The notes under the pieces: generated by a model
The model's input: the letters and a program-made list of their open reading frames with translations, nothing else
The model's database searches: none
What the model was told of the DNA's origin: nothing
Translations under genes and position numbers: made by a program
Shown: positions 41,631 through 54,180 of the stretch, piece after piece
Position numbering within the stretch: the stretch's first letter is position 1
How the letters are laid out: each line of letters opens with the position of its first letter
Source of the DNA: Symbiodinium natans
Taxonomy: Eukaryota; Sar; Dinophyceae; Suessiales; Symbiodiniaceae
Direction of reading: 5' to 3'
DNA length: 64,000 bases
Assembly: GCA_905221605.1 (NCBI GenBank)
Contig: CAJNDS010000579.1
Coordinates: 46,207-110,206, forward strand

Positions 41631-44600
41631 AGGGTGTGAAAATTGCATGAGCGTGTATGCGCAAAAGCCATTCAGCTTTGCCCAGCTGCAAAACAGCCTA
41701 GCCGTAGAGGGCTGCTCAAGACTTCTTTGTTCCTTCCCGCTGAACGTGTGTTTTTTTGCTCGGCCAGCTCTTTTCATTCTTCCTTTTGCTCGGCCAGCCG
41801 CTTCCCGAACAAAAAACATCCCAGCGTGTTAGCTGGCCATAATTAATGAAATCTGTGAATTTATTTAGCATGGAGGGAACGAATGTCGAACATTCTGAAC
41901 ATGCCTTGTCTTATCCTCATCGCCGGCTGTCTGATCACCTCCAGCTCTGGAATGAAGCTCGAAAATCGTGTGGCAGCACGAACCTGGCACCGGCATCTGT
42001 ATGGACTGGCCCAGGTGCGGCTATGGGCATTTGTGGAATTCAAGTTGCACTCTGTCTGGCTTTGGCACGTGGTTCGCAGTGTCCTGATTTCACATGCCCG
42101 CGAAGGTTGATTTTCAGTGTCGGTGCGGCTGTCTATGCTGAAGCCAGCTGCAATGAGGCCATTTGCAACTTGCTTGCTTTGTTCAGGCAATTTCGATGCA
42201 GACTCATGCCGATTCCCGAAAGAACTTTACACCTAACAGCTGCGTCTCACTGAGGTCTTAGGCTTCAGGGCTTCGATGTGGAGCTACGAGTGTAGCGTTG
42301 CCCGCAGTCCTAAAGCCGACTTTTTGAGGCCATTTGAGGCATCTTTGTAAACCCATCTAGAGGCAGATTATATGTACATAAATATAGATAAAGAAGATAA
42401 ATAGATAAATAAATAAATATGTATTTATATATATACATATGTATATAGATATACATATGTATATTTATATGGTAAGCCTCCCCTCCATAGAACCAACCTG
42501 GACATCAGACAAATGTACTCCCTCCTCCTCCTCCTGCAAGGCCTTCCGGGCCTGTCTGTACTCAGGGTCAACTTTAAAGCAACTGTAAAGTCGCCACCCC
42601 GCGGATTCAAAACATTTCTATGTGTTTTGTTTGCTGTTCGGAGCCTCTTTGAGTCTTTTGGCCTTTCGACCTAGTGAATGTCCAGGGTATGTCCAGTGCA
42701 TGTCGAGTGCATGTCGAGTGCATGTCTAGAAGATTTCTGGCCAACGTCCTTTCGGTGCTGCGTCGTGTGTTGTCGTCATGCAAAGGAGGTCGGAACTGTT
42801 TCGCAGCCCAAGCAAGCGAAATCAGAACCATCGGGCCTCGGGGACACTGACTCGTTGAGCATGTTCCTTAATCCGTTTTCGCCCACAGGATTCTCTGACT
42901 TCTTGTCGCTTTCGCTTCGTCGGAGAGTCTGCGACCACTGAGAGCAATGTGTAGCCCGCGAGGTTGACATGCCCCTACCTTGCTACCCTACACTTCCGAA
43001 CGACATTCACCAGAAAAGAAACCTACGAGCATTTTTTTTTCACTTGTGTCACGGTGGTAGGTCTCTACTTGGTTGGTTATCAACTTCATCACGAGATAGG
43101 TCGTTTTACGGTGCATGTAACTCTGAGATCTTTCCCACTTTGTATGAAAACTTCACTGTGGCTTGTAATTATGTTTCATCTGTCCACGTGCAGAACGTCG
43201 AATATTTCGCATGTCACTTGACGAAGCCGTGGGGCTGGCCAGCTACAGAGTCACTCACGTTTCAGCTTCAAAGCCTGTCGATTGCATACTTTCGCCAGGA
43301 CTTGCATTTTTTTGGCCAGCACACGTTCCGCAACAAACGTCCAATTCAGCCACGCGGCTCAGAACAACCAACACGTTGTTTACGGGCCCAAAGTGTGGCA
43401 AACTGGCAAAGACCTGGGGATCAGGGGGCCTTCAATCACGCATGCCGCTAACAACGAAACACCTTTTGGCATCTTTTGGCCAGCATGTGTGAGCCTGAAA
43501 TTCAAGTGAGCCTGAACTGAAGCCGACGTCTGCAAGGGCCCACGCCCGCCGATTGCTGACATCCTGGTGAACGAACTCTTCCTGGGGAGCGCTTGGTGTT
43601 GGACTGTCAATGCTTGCACGCTGACCGCCTCGGCCCCAGGGTTTAAACAACTGGTGCGCCGGCTTCGGCCCCTGAGCAAAGCCACGTCGTGGACTTCGAG
43701 GCGCCGTGGCAAGCGCTTGCAGGAACTGCGTGTGCAGATATGTGCAGATTTGGTGAATGTTCGGGTACTTGTGCAACAGGCTAAGGGGGCAAATGATGAG
43801 AGCGCTCAGCCGTGTTATGTGGGTCGGATCGTCGGGACTGGCCGGCGCAGAAGCCACAAAGGCTTGGGTGGGCATCCTTGATTGGAGCTTTCTTGCCCAG
43901 AGCTTTTTACGACAGCCAGTGTGAAACTGCTAGTTCGCAACATTTTTTACATTCTACAACCGACTCGCCCTGGTGCACCGGCCAGTCGCCGTGCATTCTG
44001 TTATAAGTTATAAGACTGCCACGGGTCGAAGTTGCTTCGTTCTCTCGGTTTGCTTTATCAGTTGCCCCATATTGTCAATGGATTCCAGAGCATCTGTATA
44101 CTGCACTGGCCACACCAAACGGATTCCAGAGCAGCTGGGCCTAGGCCCGCCCCGATTGCCGCGCAGAAGAGCAGAACCCGTAGTACTTTTGCCCATGATA
44201 AAAGCAGAGTTGAAACACTTGGGAGTATGAGCTATCAATCAAATCGGAACGCTCACCAGCAAACAGCACCAGCAAACAGCACCAGCAAACAGCACCCCTC
44301 AAGTTGGCCTCCAGCCCCTAGTCCATCAGCGTAAGCAAACGCCATCCCTCAAGTTGCCCTCGCAAGGCCCCAAGTCCATCGGCCTGCTGAGGAAAGAGGG
44401 CGGAGGGTCTCATGCAAGAGTTTTTAACAATGTTTCAAATCGTCGAGCCAAAGCAAGCGAAAGACTTACAACGCTGTTCAACGCAAAGCGTTTTGATTCC
44501 GCACAGGGTGGAGCCAGCAAGTTAATCTTGTCGTCAGTTCTAAGTTGCCTGTCCGGGGAAAGGGCGGGGGAGCTAAGTTTGGCAGTGCTGGCATACTGGC

Positions 44601-45321
44601 TGCCATACAACTGGCTGCCATATATGCCCGTGTGAAACACCCGCATTAACCTTCTCGTTCGAGTTGTTCCTGATCGGTTTTTCATATGAAAGTGCAGTAC
44701 GTCTGAATTTGAGACCTTTGGGGTGTGAAGCTTTGCAAGTGTTGGGCATAAGGGGTATAGGGGTTGACGGGCTTAGGCTTGAGCATCTTGCAAGGTCTGC
44801 AGCACAAGAAGGTTATAAAGCCGGCGTGTGTGTAGATGTCTGGGCCCGCTTGTCGGTAAGAAAGCGCTGTTTTGCCATCTTGTAACCTTCGGCCGCTTGA
44901 GTTTGATGTGTCTGGAGTAGCTGCCACAAGAGTCATTATTCTGACTGCTGTTGTTGCTGATGCTGCCCTCCACTCGAGCAAGACTGGTTGCCCGAAAAAT
45001 CCCACAATGGCCTCAAGGCTTCTGAATAAGGCAACAATGGGGGGGGATCGGGTTTGAGGAGGGTGCTTGAAAGGTGTCATCGTATGACTGACAACGTGTC
45101 ACATGGACCAGGAGAGATCCAATGCTCGCACCGTTGCCTGTGCCCACGCACGTGGCACGGGATAAGGCAATGACGCACGTGCGATGGACTTAGGCACATG
45201 AGCTTTCGAATCTTGAAGTGTCATGCAATCGGTGGCTTGTAACATCAGGACAAGCAAGGACATTGACATGGCGTCCGCAACTTTGCGATTTTTGCTTTTC
45301 CGATTCTTTCTGTATTTGCAG
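41631..45321. other. No gene identified
   Basis: It contains a duplicated tttgctcggccagc (41754-41802), an AT-rich taaataaata/tatatacata tract (42365-42475) and a 13-bp cagcaaacagcac repeat (44253-44295). Confidence 0.3.
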
Positions 45322-46265
45322 TGCTAATGGTGCACATTCATGAAGAAGTCTGCAGTATGCCTGGATCTTCAATTCAAACGAGGCTCTCGGCGGCAGCCCA
45401 GCCAGTTAATTTTTGGTTGGAACTCGGTGCTTATGAGGCAGTTGGGAAAGAAGTGTATACAATCTGGACAAGGGCCTTGCACAGAAACATTGCAGGGTGG
45501 CTCAGCCATTCTAACTGCGCAGCGTGTGGCCTTGCGCAGCTTGAACACATCAGCATACGGCTTACAGCGCTGTGCGTGTGAGCACGCGTCATCATCTGCG
45601 ACCGTTTTTGCACCGTTTCAGGTCGTTGCTGTGGATACATTCCTCGGAGATGCCCATGTGCTCTGGGAGAGGACGGCAGAGGCACTGGGTTTAAAACCTA
45701 GGCAGGGCTCCCCAACATTTTTCCATATTCAAAGGAGAGGCACCATCTGCTCCGACCAGATGGCACTGTAACTTTGTACGACCGCTTCTCACCCGCAATA
45801 GTTAGTTACAGTCCTACAGTGTTCCAGGTTCCCATCAGCTGCCTAGGCTACTTTGAGTTCTCATTGAGGCTTCCGGTCAAATATTCATCATGCAGGTGTA
45901 CAGACATGCGCGCAAGCCTTAGCAGGGCAAAGCTGCTAAGCTTGTGTCCAAACTCGCACATCTCGCACATCAAGAATCAGGTGCTGCCTTTGCCGGCGAC
46001 GTCTGTCGTGGCACTGAAGGTGGTCGCATCCCTGGCCAGGCGGCACATCACACCGCCGGAGCCTGCGACACCTCTTGTGCGCGTTCCCTGCGAGTGCAAG
46101 AAAGTGTACGACCACGACCTGGAGTACCAAGTTCCAAGGTTACCGCAGGTTATCTACTTGGACTCGGCCCATGAGAGTGGAGAAGTGTTGTGCCCGTCTT
46201 GGATGAAAGCCTGCGTTGGCAGCAGCTCGAAGAGTTCGCGTGGCCTTGCAGACAGCAGAGGTTAG
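45322..46265 (+). CDS. Probable multi-exon gene, product unknown
   Basis: An acceptor-like site (ttctttctgtatttgcag, ending 45321) is followed by a frame reading MVHIHEEVCSMPGSSIQTRL and on to TALC. A putative 46-bp GT-AG intron (45576-45621, ending gcaccgtttcag) joins it in phase to VVAVDTFLGDAHVLWERTAE. After another acceptor (ending 45827) comes VPISCLGYFEFSLRLPVKYS. A further segment, PLVRVPCECKKVYDHDLEYQ to the stop at 46263-46265, is also coding-like. The exon 2 donor must be non-GT to keep phase; GC donors are common in dinoflagellates, and GAG|GCACTGG would fit. No domain is recognised. Exon edges are inferred by eye. Confidence 0.35.
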
Positions 46266-47990
46266 AGCTTCGCTTGGCTCGATGCTCATATGCATGGTTA
46301 TCTGCTCCAGACACGAAGCTGCGGTAGCATTGTGCTGTTAGGCCTGGAGGGCGCTTTCTCCGGGCGGCATTCTGTTCGGAGATGATTGGATCTTTCCGGA
46401 CTGCACCCTACTTGTTGTTCCTCTTTACTGTCGGCAGCCGTGCGCTTCACCCATGGAGCCTGCATTGACTAGGGCGGAGCCAACTGCGTGCAGACAGACA
46501 TCCTCAGATTTGCAGAGGAGATGGAGGCCATGGCCATGAATTCTTTCTGCTGTAGCACAGCAGAAAGGCTTTGTGGCAACATGTGGCATCGAGAGGCAGA
46601 CTTGGACGACGGCCTCGGGCCAGAAGTTCAGCCTCTGCGGACACTGGGCGCAAGTCTCAGAGCCGGAATAGCGCTGGTATAATATTTTCATAGCCACTTC
46701 ATGCCACTTCAAGATTAGTGTTTTGCTCGAGATGCTTCGACTTTGTATGTTGGTTATATCATGTAGATGAGTATGTATGTATGCATGCATGCATGCATGC
46801 ATGCATGTATGTATGTATGTGTGCTTATACACAACCGTTTTGATTGTAATTGAAGATCTGCAGGAAGGAAGTATTCAGAACAATTTCGAGAACGCAGGGT
46901 TCGTGGTGGCCGAGGGCGTGTGAGGAGCGGCTTGTTTGTCTCGTACCTCAGCAGCCAGCCCTGGCCTTCGCTCGAGAGCAGCGCAGTCATGGTATATGTC
47001 ATGGCGCTCCGATGAGTGGCAGTAGTGTGTGGCAGTCATGGCATGGCAAGAGCACCCAAGATCACCCAAGGTGGTTTATGCGAAAGCGACTCTCTGCTAT
47101 GGCCGAGCCGGATGTGGCGGCGCTCCGAGAGAAGCGGGGTACAGGGGGGTACAAGTACCGTCACGTGCTCACGACATGCCATTGCTTCGCTATCAGTCAA
47201 GCGAGCAACGGTTCATGCCAAACATCTTGTGCTGCAGAAGGATAGTGTCGTACATGTCATCGGACACGACAGATGGACCAGAGTTTGCAAATGCAAGGTC
47301 CCGAGCCCCGGTCCAGGCCTCAGTTCTGAAGAACCTTCTCTGGGCAGAAACTCGCGCAGTGACATCGGGTGATGTCGCCGGGTTGCTTATTGTGCTGATT
47401 GATCGAGGCTATTCATGCTGGAGCGACGGATTTGATGCAAGGACCTGCTGTGACGAGGAGAGTTTTCGCTCAAACATGCTCACAGCAACAAAGTGCGGCA
47501 GTTCGCAGCTTGCTTCTTGTTCATGTTAGAACCTGTTCCGTGTGCTCAGTCGAAGAGGCTTATGGACCGGGTGGCAACGAAGCGTGCTGGGACCTAGCTC
47601 ATGCCCTGGCCAATGCTCTGCTTCTGATTGCAGCAGCTGAGATTGTCTTCAAAAGAAAGAGCTGCGCTTGCTGAGGTCTTCACTTTTGAGCGCTGTTGCA
47701 CCGGTCACCGGAGCGTTGCAGCAAATGAAAAGCTTGTCTTGTCGTGCATGATGTGAGAATGCCCGCTTGGCAGCTGCGACTTATGATCTCGCACGTGGTT
47801 GGTTGCTTCAGTCTGAGTTCTTTTGCCTCAGTCTGAGTGCTTCCGTCTCGCTTGTTTGGGGTTGCTATGCTTAGGATTCACAGCACCGCGGGCTTTCGAA
47901 CTATTGTTCAAATGGGTGACGTCATAACCACACGCCATACGTTGTTTCGACAGCAGGGCAAATGCTATGTCAATGGTTGCGTGCGCCTGG
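46266..47990. other. No complete gene; more coding-like patches on +
   Basis: Patches such as LRFAEEMEAMAMNSFCCS (46500-46560), EDLQEGSIQNNFENAGFVV (46850-46910) and VQASVLKNLLWAETRAVTSGD (near 47310-47375) look like further exons, perhaps of the gene at 45322-46265. An (ATGC)n/(GTAT)n repeat occupies 46768-46822. Confidence 0.3.
46768..46822. repeat. Simple repeat (ATGC)n flanked by (GTAT)n
   Basis: A self-complementary atgcatgcatgc core with gtatgtat on both sides. Confidence 0.88.
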
Positions 47991-47995
47991 GTGCG

Positions 47996-48118
47996 TGGGT
48001 GTGCGCATGCGCGTGCGCGTGCGCGTGCGCGTGCGCGTGCGCGTGCGCGTGCGCGTGCGCGTGCGCGTGCGCGTGCGCGTGTGCGTGTGCGTGTGCGTGT
48101 GCGTGTGCGTGTGCGCGT

Positions 48119-48154
<36 letters not shown>

Positions 48155-48210
48155 CCGCGCGTGCGTGTGTGTCTGTGTCTGTGTGTGTGTGTGTGTGTGT
48201 ATGTGTGGTG
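47996..48210. repeat. Alternating purine-pyrimidine tract (GCGTGC)n, (GTGTGC)n, (GT)n
   Basis: About 215 bp of strictly alternating purine/pyrimidine for long stretches, graded from gcgtgc through gtgtgc to pure gt. This has left-handed (Z) DNA potential. Open frames on both strands are artefacts of composition. Confidence 0.9.
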
Positions 48211-48284
48211 TGTTCTTGGTTGGTTGGTTTGTTTGATTGGTTGGTTTGCAAAACCTAGATGCATAACATCACAAATATAACAGC

Positions 48285-48990
48285 AAAGTATTGACGATCC
48301 TCCTCTCTTCAACCGTGCATGCAGACGACCTTATATCTGTATGGATAAGCGCATAAATCACAAATATAGCAGCCATTTGTTTTGCGATCCTCTTCCTTTC
48401 TCAAATGTACACGCGTGATTGCCGTATATCTCTCTATACATGAAGCCCATCCGGCGACCATTCTCAAGTCGCAAATATGACAGCAAAATATTTGCGTCCC
48501 TCTTCCCTCCTCAAACGTCATGTATCTGTCCATACATGAAGCCCATCTAGCAGCGACGCAAAACCACTTAGACCCAAACAATCGCACATACAGCAGCCAA
48601 CATTTCGCGATCCTCTTCCTGTCTCGAGTGTGCATGCATGACCATATATCTGTCTATGCATGAAACCCATCTGGCAACAATGCAAACAAAGCCCCCTTAG
48701 ACACGTAAAAGCACAAATATAGACGATCCTCTTTCCTCCTCAATCGCGCAAGCAAACTGCCTTACATGAAGGCCATCTAGCATCGATGCAAAAGCACTTA
48801 AACGCATAAAAACTACAAATGTGTCTTACGATCCTCTTCCTGTCTCGAACGTGCACACGTGCCTGTATGTGTCTATACATGAAACCCATCTGGCAAATGT
48901 GACAGCAAAGCATTTACGATCCTCTTCCCTCCTCACGAGTGCATGCAGACTGCCATATATCTGTCCATACATGAAGCCCGTCTAGCAACG
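48285..48990. repeat. Degenerate ~105-bp satellite
   Basis: The core gatcctcttcc(c/t)tcctcaa recurs near 48295, 48385, 48503, 48609, 48723, 48830 and 48917, each followed by tatatctgtctatacatgaa and gcccatctagcaacgatgca. Copies are diverged and spaced about 90-120 bp. Confidence 0.75.
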
Positions 48991-49636
48991 ATGCAAAAAC
49001 GTTCTATATATGTGTTTAAAAATACAGGCGTGGTGTGGTGAATGTGCGGATGCACGGTGTAGTATTTGCGTGGTGCGGTGAATCTGTTTGTGCAGTGTAT
49101 GCACGGGTTGTGTTTGTTCGTGCTTCACCTTTCGTGGTGCTGTCCTGCCTTATACTTACTTATTCTGCTTTACGAAAGCATGAATGAAAACACGCCAGAT
49201 GGTTGCAAGTGGGCGGCGGGCTATTCCTGATTAACTTGTCATCCTGCTAGGGCCTCGGCACCAAAGGCGGTGGTAGCCCCGTGAGCTTCGCGCGCACTGA
49301 GGACGATGCGGGATGACTCGGGAAAACTGGCAGTTGGTCGCTGGGTGAGAAGCCGCATGATCCGTGGAAGCTTGTATGGTCCTCTTTCCTAGCAGTGCCC
49401 TTTGGGAAGTCCTCTCATGGCCTGAGCGCCCATCGGGAGAGGATTTCATGGCCGCGTCTAGGATCGAGAGTGCCCTCCGTGGCCGCCCATACTCGCCGAA
49501 GCGGTGAAGGTGATTAAGTCCCAGGGCGAGTGGGCCGAGCTTTTCTTTTCAGGGGTAGACTCGCCACCACTCTCTGCTTCCAGGCCTTCAGATTTTCATT
49601 CATGCCCTACATACGACATGAATATGAAAGTGTATA
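48991..49636. other. No gene identified
   Basis: It contains a few gtggtgtggtgaatgtg-like motifs and short frames only. Confidence 0.35.
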
Positions 49637-50503
49637 TATATATATATATATATATATTTGTTTGTATGTGTGTGTGTGTGTGTGTCTGTTGGTATGTGTG
49701 TGTGTGTGTGTTGGTGTGTTGGTGTGTTGGTGTGTGTGGTGTGTGTTGTGTGTTGTGTGTTGTGTGTTGTGTGTTGTGTGTTGTGTGTTGTGTGTGTGTG
49801 TGTTGTGTGTTGTGTGTTGTGTGTGTGTGTGTGTGTGTGTTGTGTGTGTGTGTGTGTGGTGTGTTGTGTGTGTGTGTGTTGTGTGTTGTGTGTTGTGTGT
49901 TGTGTGTTGTGTGTGGTGTGTGTTGTGTGTGTGTGTGTGTGTGTTGTGTGTGTGTGTTGTGTGTTGTTGTGTGTGTTGTTGTGTGTGTGTTGTGTGTTGT
50001 GTGTTGTGTGTTGTGTGTTGTGTGTTGTGTGTGTGTGTGTGTGTGTGGTGTGTGGTGTGTGGTGTGTGGTGTGTGTTGTGTGGTGTGTGTTGTGTGGTGT
50101 GGTGTTGTGTTGTGTGTTGTGTTGTGTTGTGTGTTGTGTTGTGTGTTGTGTGTTGTGTTGTGTGTTGTGTTGTGTGTTGTGTTGTGTGTTGTGTTGTGTG
50201 TTGTGTTGTGTGTTGTGTTGTGTGTTGTGTTGTGTGGTGTGTTGTGTGGTGTGTTGTGTTGTGTGTTGTGTTGTGTGTTGTGTTGTGTGTTGTGTTGTGT
50301 TGTGTTGTGTTGCGTTGCGTTGCGTTGCGTTGCGTTGTGCTGTGCTGTGCTGTGCTGTGGTGTGTTGTGTTGTGTTGTGTTGTGTTGGTGTGTGTGTGTG
50401 TGTGTGTTGTGCTGTGCTGTGCTGTGCTGTGCTGTGCTGTGTTGTGTTGTGTTGTGTTGTGTTGTGTTGTGTTGTGTTGTGTTGGTGTGTGTGTGTGTGT
50501 GTT

Positions 50504-50580
<77 letters not shown>

Positions 50581-50693
50581 GTTGTTGTTGTGTTGTGGTG
50601 CGCCCCCCCCCCCTCTTGCGTTGCGTTGCGTTGCGTTGTGTTGCGTTGCGTTGTGTTGTGTTGTGCTGTGCTGCGTTGCGTTGCGTTGGGTTG
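49637..50693. repeat. Giant TG-rich microsatellite: (TA)n, (TG)n, (TGTGTTG)n, (TTGCG)n
   Basis: About 1 kb with strict strand bias (T/G on +). It grades through tgtgttg, tgtgt, gttgtgt, tgctgtg and ttgcg families straight into the first telomere array. All three + frames stay open, giving Cys/Val-rich fictitious proteins of 347-403 residues. Confidence 0.92.
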
Positions 50694-50872
50694 GGGTTTA
50701 GGGTTTAGGGTTTAGGGTTTAGGGTTTAGGGTTTAGGGTTTAGGGTTTAGGGTTCGGTTTAGGGTTTAGGGTTTAGGGTTTAGGGTTTAGGGTTTAGGGT
50801 TTAGGGTTTAGGGTTTAGGGTTTAGGGTTTAGGGTTTAGGGTTTAGGGTTTAGGGTTTAGGGTTTAGGGTTT
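50694..50872 (+). repeat. Interstitial telomere array 1 (TTTAGGG)n
   Basis: About 25 copies, with one defect (ggttcgg near 50752). The G-rich strand is +, so the terminal orientation would be to the right. Confidence 0.95.
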
Positions 50873-51087
50873 GTCGATTTAACATGCGTAGTGTATGGAA
50901 AGAGAGACGGACGTCCGAAACCTTCAGCGCAAAAGAGTTCCGTCATGTACATGGAGCTCTACTTTCTCCCACCCCAGGATGCCACCCAAAGCATCTGTAG
51001 GACGCTTAAGTTCTTAAGCGTCGCTAATATTGATAATAGTGTCTGGTAAAGAGATTATAGAAAATGTGAGAAACAAAAGACCATGCA

Positions 51088-51144
51088 CTTACACAGTAAA
51101 TGGCTGTAATTATGTTCCATAATTACCATTTACTTCTAGGTAAG
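51088..51144. repeat. Hairpin-forming inverted repeat, unit 1 left
   Basis: Left-arm segments cttac, gtaaatgg and gtaattatg pair with the right-arm segments cataattac, ccatttac and gtaag, around a short loop. Confidence 0.7.
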
Positions 51145-52208
51145 ACTAGAAAGTCGGCTTGCTAAGGCCTTTGGGTGGCTTAGGGGGGCTTACCCCCTCC
51201 TGTGGGGTACTCCACACAGAAAAACGCCTTGTTTTGGAGTAATTTGTGGCTCCAAGCACGATTTAGAAAGGCCAGACAAAGAAAAACGCACTTAAAGAGA
51301 CCACACACAAAGAAACGCACTGTTTTGGAGTAATTTTTGGCCCCAAGCACGATTTAGCAAGGCCAGACAAAGAAAAACGTGCTGTTCCCGAGTAATTTTT
51401 GGCTCCAGGCATTTGGCTGGCCACGAGCACTCGAGGGTCCATTTTCTGATCCGGGTTTGACTGGGGCTTAGGGTGGCTTCAGAGAAGCCATTTAGCAAGG
51501 CCAGACAAGGAAAAACGCGCTGTTCCCGAGTAATTTTTGGCTCCAGGCATTTGGCTGGCCACGAGCACTCGAGGGTCCGTTTTTTGATCCGGGTTTGACT
51601 GGGCTTCATTTTTGGCTTCAACCACGATTTAGCAAGGCCAGACAAAGAAAAACGCGCTGTTCCCGAGTAATTTTTGGCTCCAAGTCCTTTGGCTGGCCAC
51701 GAGCACTCGAGGGTCCATTTTTTGATCCGGGTTTGACTGGGGCTTAGGGTGGCTTACCCTCTCCTGGGCTACCCCCACAAGAAGGCCAGAATTTTAGAAA
51801 ATGAGGGGGTAATTTCCGCTATATAAAATCTATTTAAAATTAATTGGGAATCGAACCATTTTTCCCGAATCCTGGGGTACCCCCCACGGAGCCTCCCTGG
51901 GACCTTCAAAAAAGCTTTCAGCCTCCTTCAGACCTTCGAAAGAGCTTCAGAGAGGCCACGCAAAGAGAAACGCACTGTTTTGGAGTAATTTTTGGCTTCC
52001 ACCACGGTTTAGCAAGGCCAGACAAAGAAAAACGCGCTGTTCCCGAGTAATTTTTGGCTCCAAGGCCTTTGGCTGGCCACGAGCACTCGAGGGTCCATTT
52101 TCTGATCCGGGTTTGATGTCAGGGTTTTAGGGCGTTAAATAACTCTTGTATTAGTACTGACAGTACTGTCTATAGAAATATTAAAGAATATTTGTATACA
52201 GACATGCA

Positions 52209-52264
52209 CTTACCTGTAAATGGCTGTAATTATATTCTATAATTACCATTTACCTCTAGGTAAG
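52209..52264. repeat. Hairpin-forming inverted repeat, unit 1 right
   Basis: Arms cttacctgtaaatggctgta and attaccatttacctctaggt (with taag) pair over most of their length. Same design as the left hairpin. Confidence 0.72.
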
Positions 52265-52359
52265 ACTTAGAAGGTCATTTGTTTACATTCCCGTCAAGGT
52301 GTGTTACGCTCCTGTACGTGAGAAGGCTTTAGCTGAGCACTCAGGCTTAAGCTTAAGAG

Positions 52360-52415
52360 TTTAGGGTTTAGGGTTTAGGGTTTAGGGTTTAGGGTTTAGG
52401 GTTTAGGGTTTAGGG
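52360..52415 (+). repeat. Interstitial telomere array 2 (TTTAGGG)n
   Basis: Eight copies between units 1 and 2, same orientation as array 1. Confidence 0.95.
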
Positions 52416-52633
52416 CTTGTCGATTTAACATGCGTAGTGTATGGAAAGAGAGACGGACGTCCGAAACCTTCAGCGCAAAAGAGTTCCGTCATGTACATGG
52501 AGCTCTACTTTCTCCCACCCCAGGATGCCACCCAAAGCATCTGTAGGACGCTTAAGTTCTTAAGCGTCACTAATATTGATAATAGTGTCTGGTAAAGAGA
52601 TTACAGAAAATGTGAGAAACAAAAGACCATGCA

Positions 52634-52690
52634 CTTACACAGTAAATGGCTGTAATTATGTTCCATAATTACCATTTACTTCTAGGTAAG
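52634..52690. repeat. Hairpin-forming inverted repeat, unit 2 left
   Basis: Same sequence as 51088-51144. Confidence 0.7.
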
Positions 52691-54180
52691 ACTAGAAAGT
52701 CGGCTTGCTAAGGCCTTTGGGTGGCTTAGGGGGGCTTACCCCCTCCTGTGGGGTACTCCACACAGAAAAACGCCTTGTTTTGGAGTAATTTTTGGCTCCA
52801 AGCACGATTTAAAGAAACACGCACTTAAAGAGACCACACACAAAGAAACGCACTGTTTTGGAGTAATTTTTGGCCCCAAGCACGATTTAGAAAGGCCAGA
52901 CAAAGAAAAACGCACTTAAAGAGACCACACACAAAGAAACGCACTGTTTTGGAGTAATTTTTGGCCCCAAGCACGATTTAGCAAGGCCAGACAAAGAAAA
53001 ACGTGCTGTTCCCGAGTAATTTTTGGCTCCAGGCATTTGGCTGGCCACGAGCACTCGAGGGTCCATTTTTTGATCCGGTTTTGACTGGGGCTTAGGGTGG
53101 CTTCAGAGAAACCATTTAGCAAGGCCAGACAAGGAAAAACGCGCTGTTCCCGAGTAATTTTTGGCTCCAGGCATTTGGCTGGCCACGAGCACTCGAGGGT
53201 CCATTTTTTGATCCGGGTTTGACTGGGCTTCATTTTTTGGCTTCAACCACGATTTAGCAAGGCCAGACAAAGAAAAACGCGCTGTTCCCGAGTAATTTTT
53301 GGCTCCAAGGCCTTTGGCTGGCCACGAGCACTCGAGGGTCCATTTTTTGATCCGGGTTTGACTGGGGCTTAGGGTGGCTTACCCTCTCTTGGGCTACCCC
53401 CACAAGAAGGCCAGAATTTTAGAAAATGAGGGGGTAATTTCCGCTATATAAAATCTATTTAAAATTAATTGGGAATCGAGCCATTTTTCCCGAATCCTGG
53501 GGTACCCCCCCACGGAGCCTCCCTGGGACCTTCAAAAAAGCTTTCAGCCTCCTTCAGACCTTCGAAAGAGCTTCAGAGAGGCCACGCAAAGAGAAACGCA
53601 CTGTTTTGGAGTAATTTTTGGCTTCCACCACGATTTAGCGAGGCCCAGACAAAGAAAAACGCGCTGTTCCCGAGTAATTTTTGGCTCCAAGGCCTTTGGC
53701 TGGCCACGAGCACTCGAGGGTCTATTTTCTGATCCGGGTTTGACAAGGCAGAGGGGAGCTCACCTTCTCCTGGGCTACTGACAAGAAGGCCAGAATTTTT
53801 AACTAGGAATCGAGCCATTTTTCCCGAATCCTGGGGTACCCCTCACGGAGCCTCCTTTGGGATCTCGAAAAAGCTTTCAGCCTCCTTCAAACCTTCGAAA
53901 GAGCTTTTCAGACCTTCGAAAGAGCTTCAGACAAGCCACACAAAGAGAAACGCACTGTTTTGGAGTAATTTTTGGCTTCCACCACGGTTTAGCAAGGCCA
54001 GACAAAGAAAAACGCGCTGTTCCCGAGTAATTTTTGGCTCCAGGCATTTGGCTGGCCACGAGCACGCTAGGGTCCAAAAAAGGTTTGATGTCAGGGTTTT
54101 AGGGCATTAAATAACTCTTGTATTAATACTGACAGTACTGTCTATAGAAATATTAACGAATATTTGTATACAGACATGCA

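Larger units (their letters stand above)
50873..52359. repeat. Subtelomere-like unit 1
   Basis: It starts tgtcgatttaacatgcgtag and ends ctcaggcttaagcttaagag, exactly like unit 2, and is flanked on both sides by telomere repeats. Inside are several copies of a ~120-150-bp module (gatttagcaaggccagacaa, then gctgttcccgagtaattttt and ggctggccacgagcactcga), and two hairpins listed separately. Minus-strand open frames through the modules (CLEPKITREQ repeats) follow the repeat and are not called as genes. Confidence 0.85.

Noticed and set aside
47837-48312. 147-codon + ORF and 115-codon minus ORF
   Set aside because: Alternating GC/GT repeat; low complexity in every frame.
49504-50715. Open frames of 347-403 codons rich in Cys and Val on +
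   Set aside because: They are direct translations of TG-rich microsatellite in all three frames; no start context, no complexity.
51292-53233. Minus-strand ORFs with repeated CLEPKITREQ peptide
   Set aside because: Repeat-derived from the ~120-150-bp modules of the subtelomeric units; different copies have stops.
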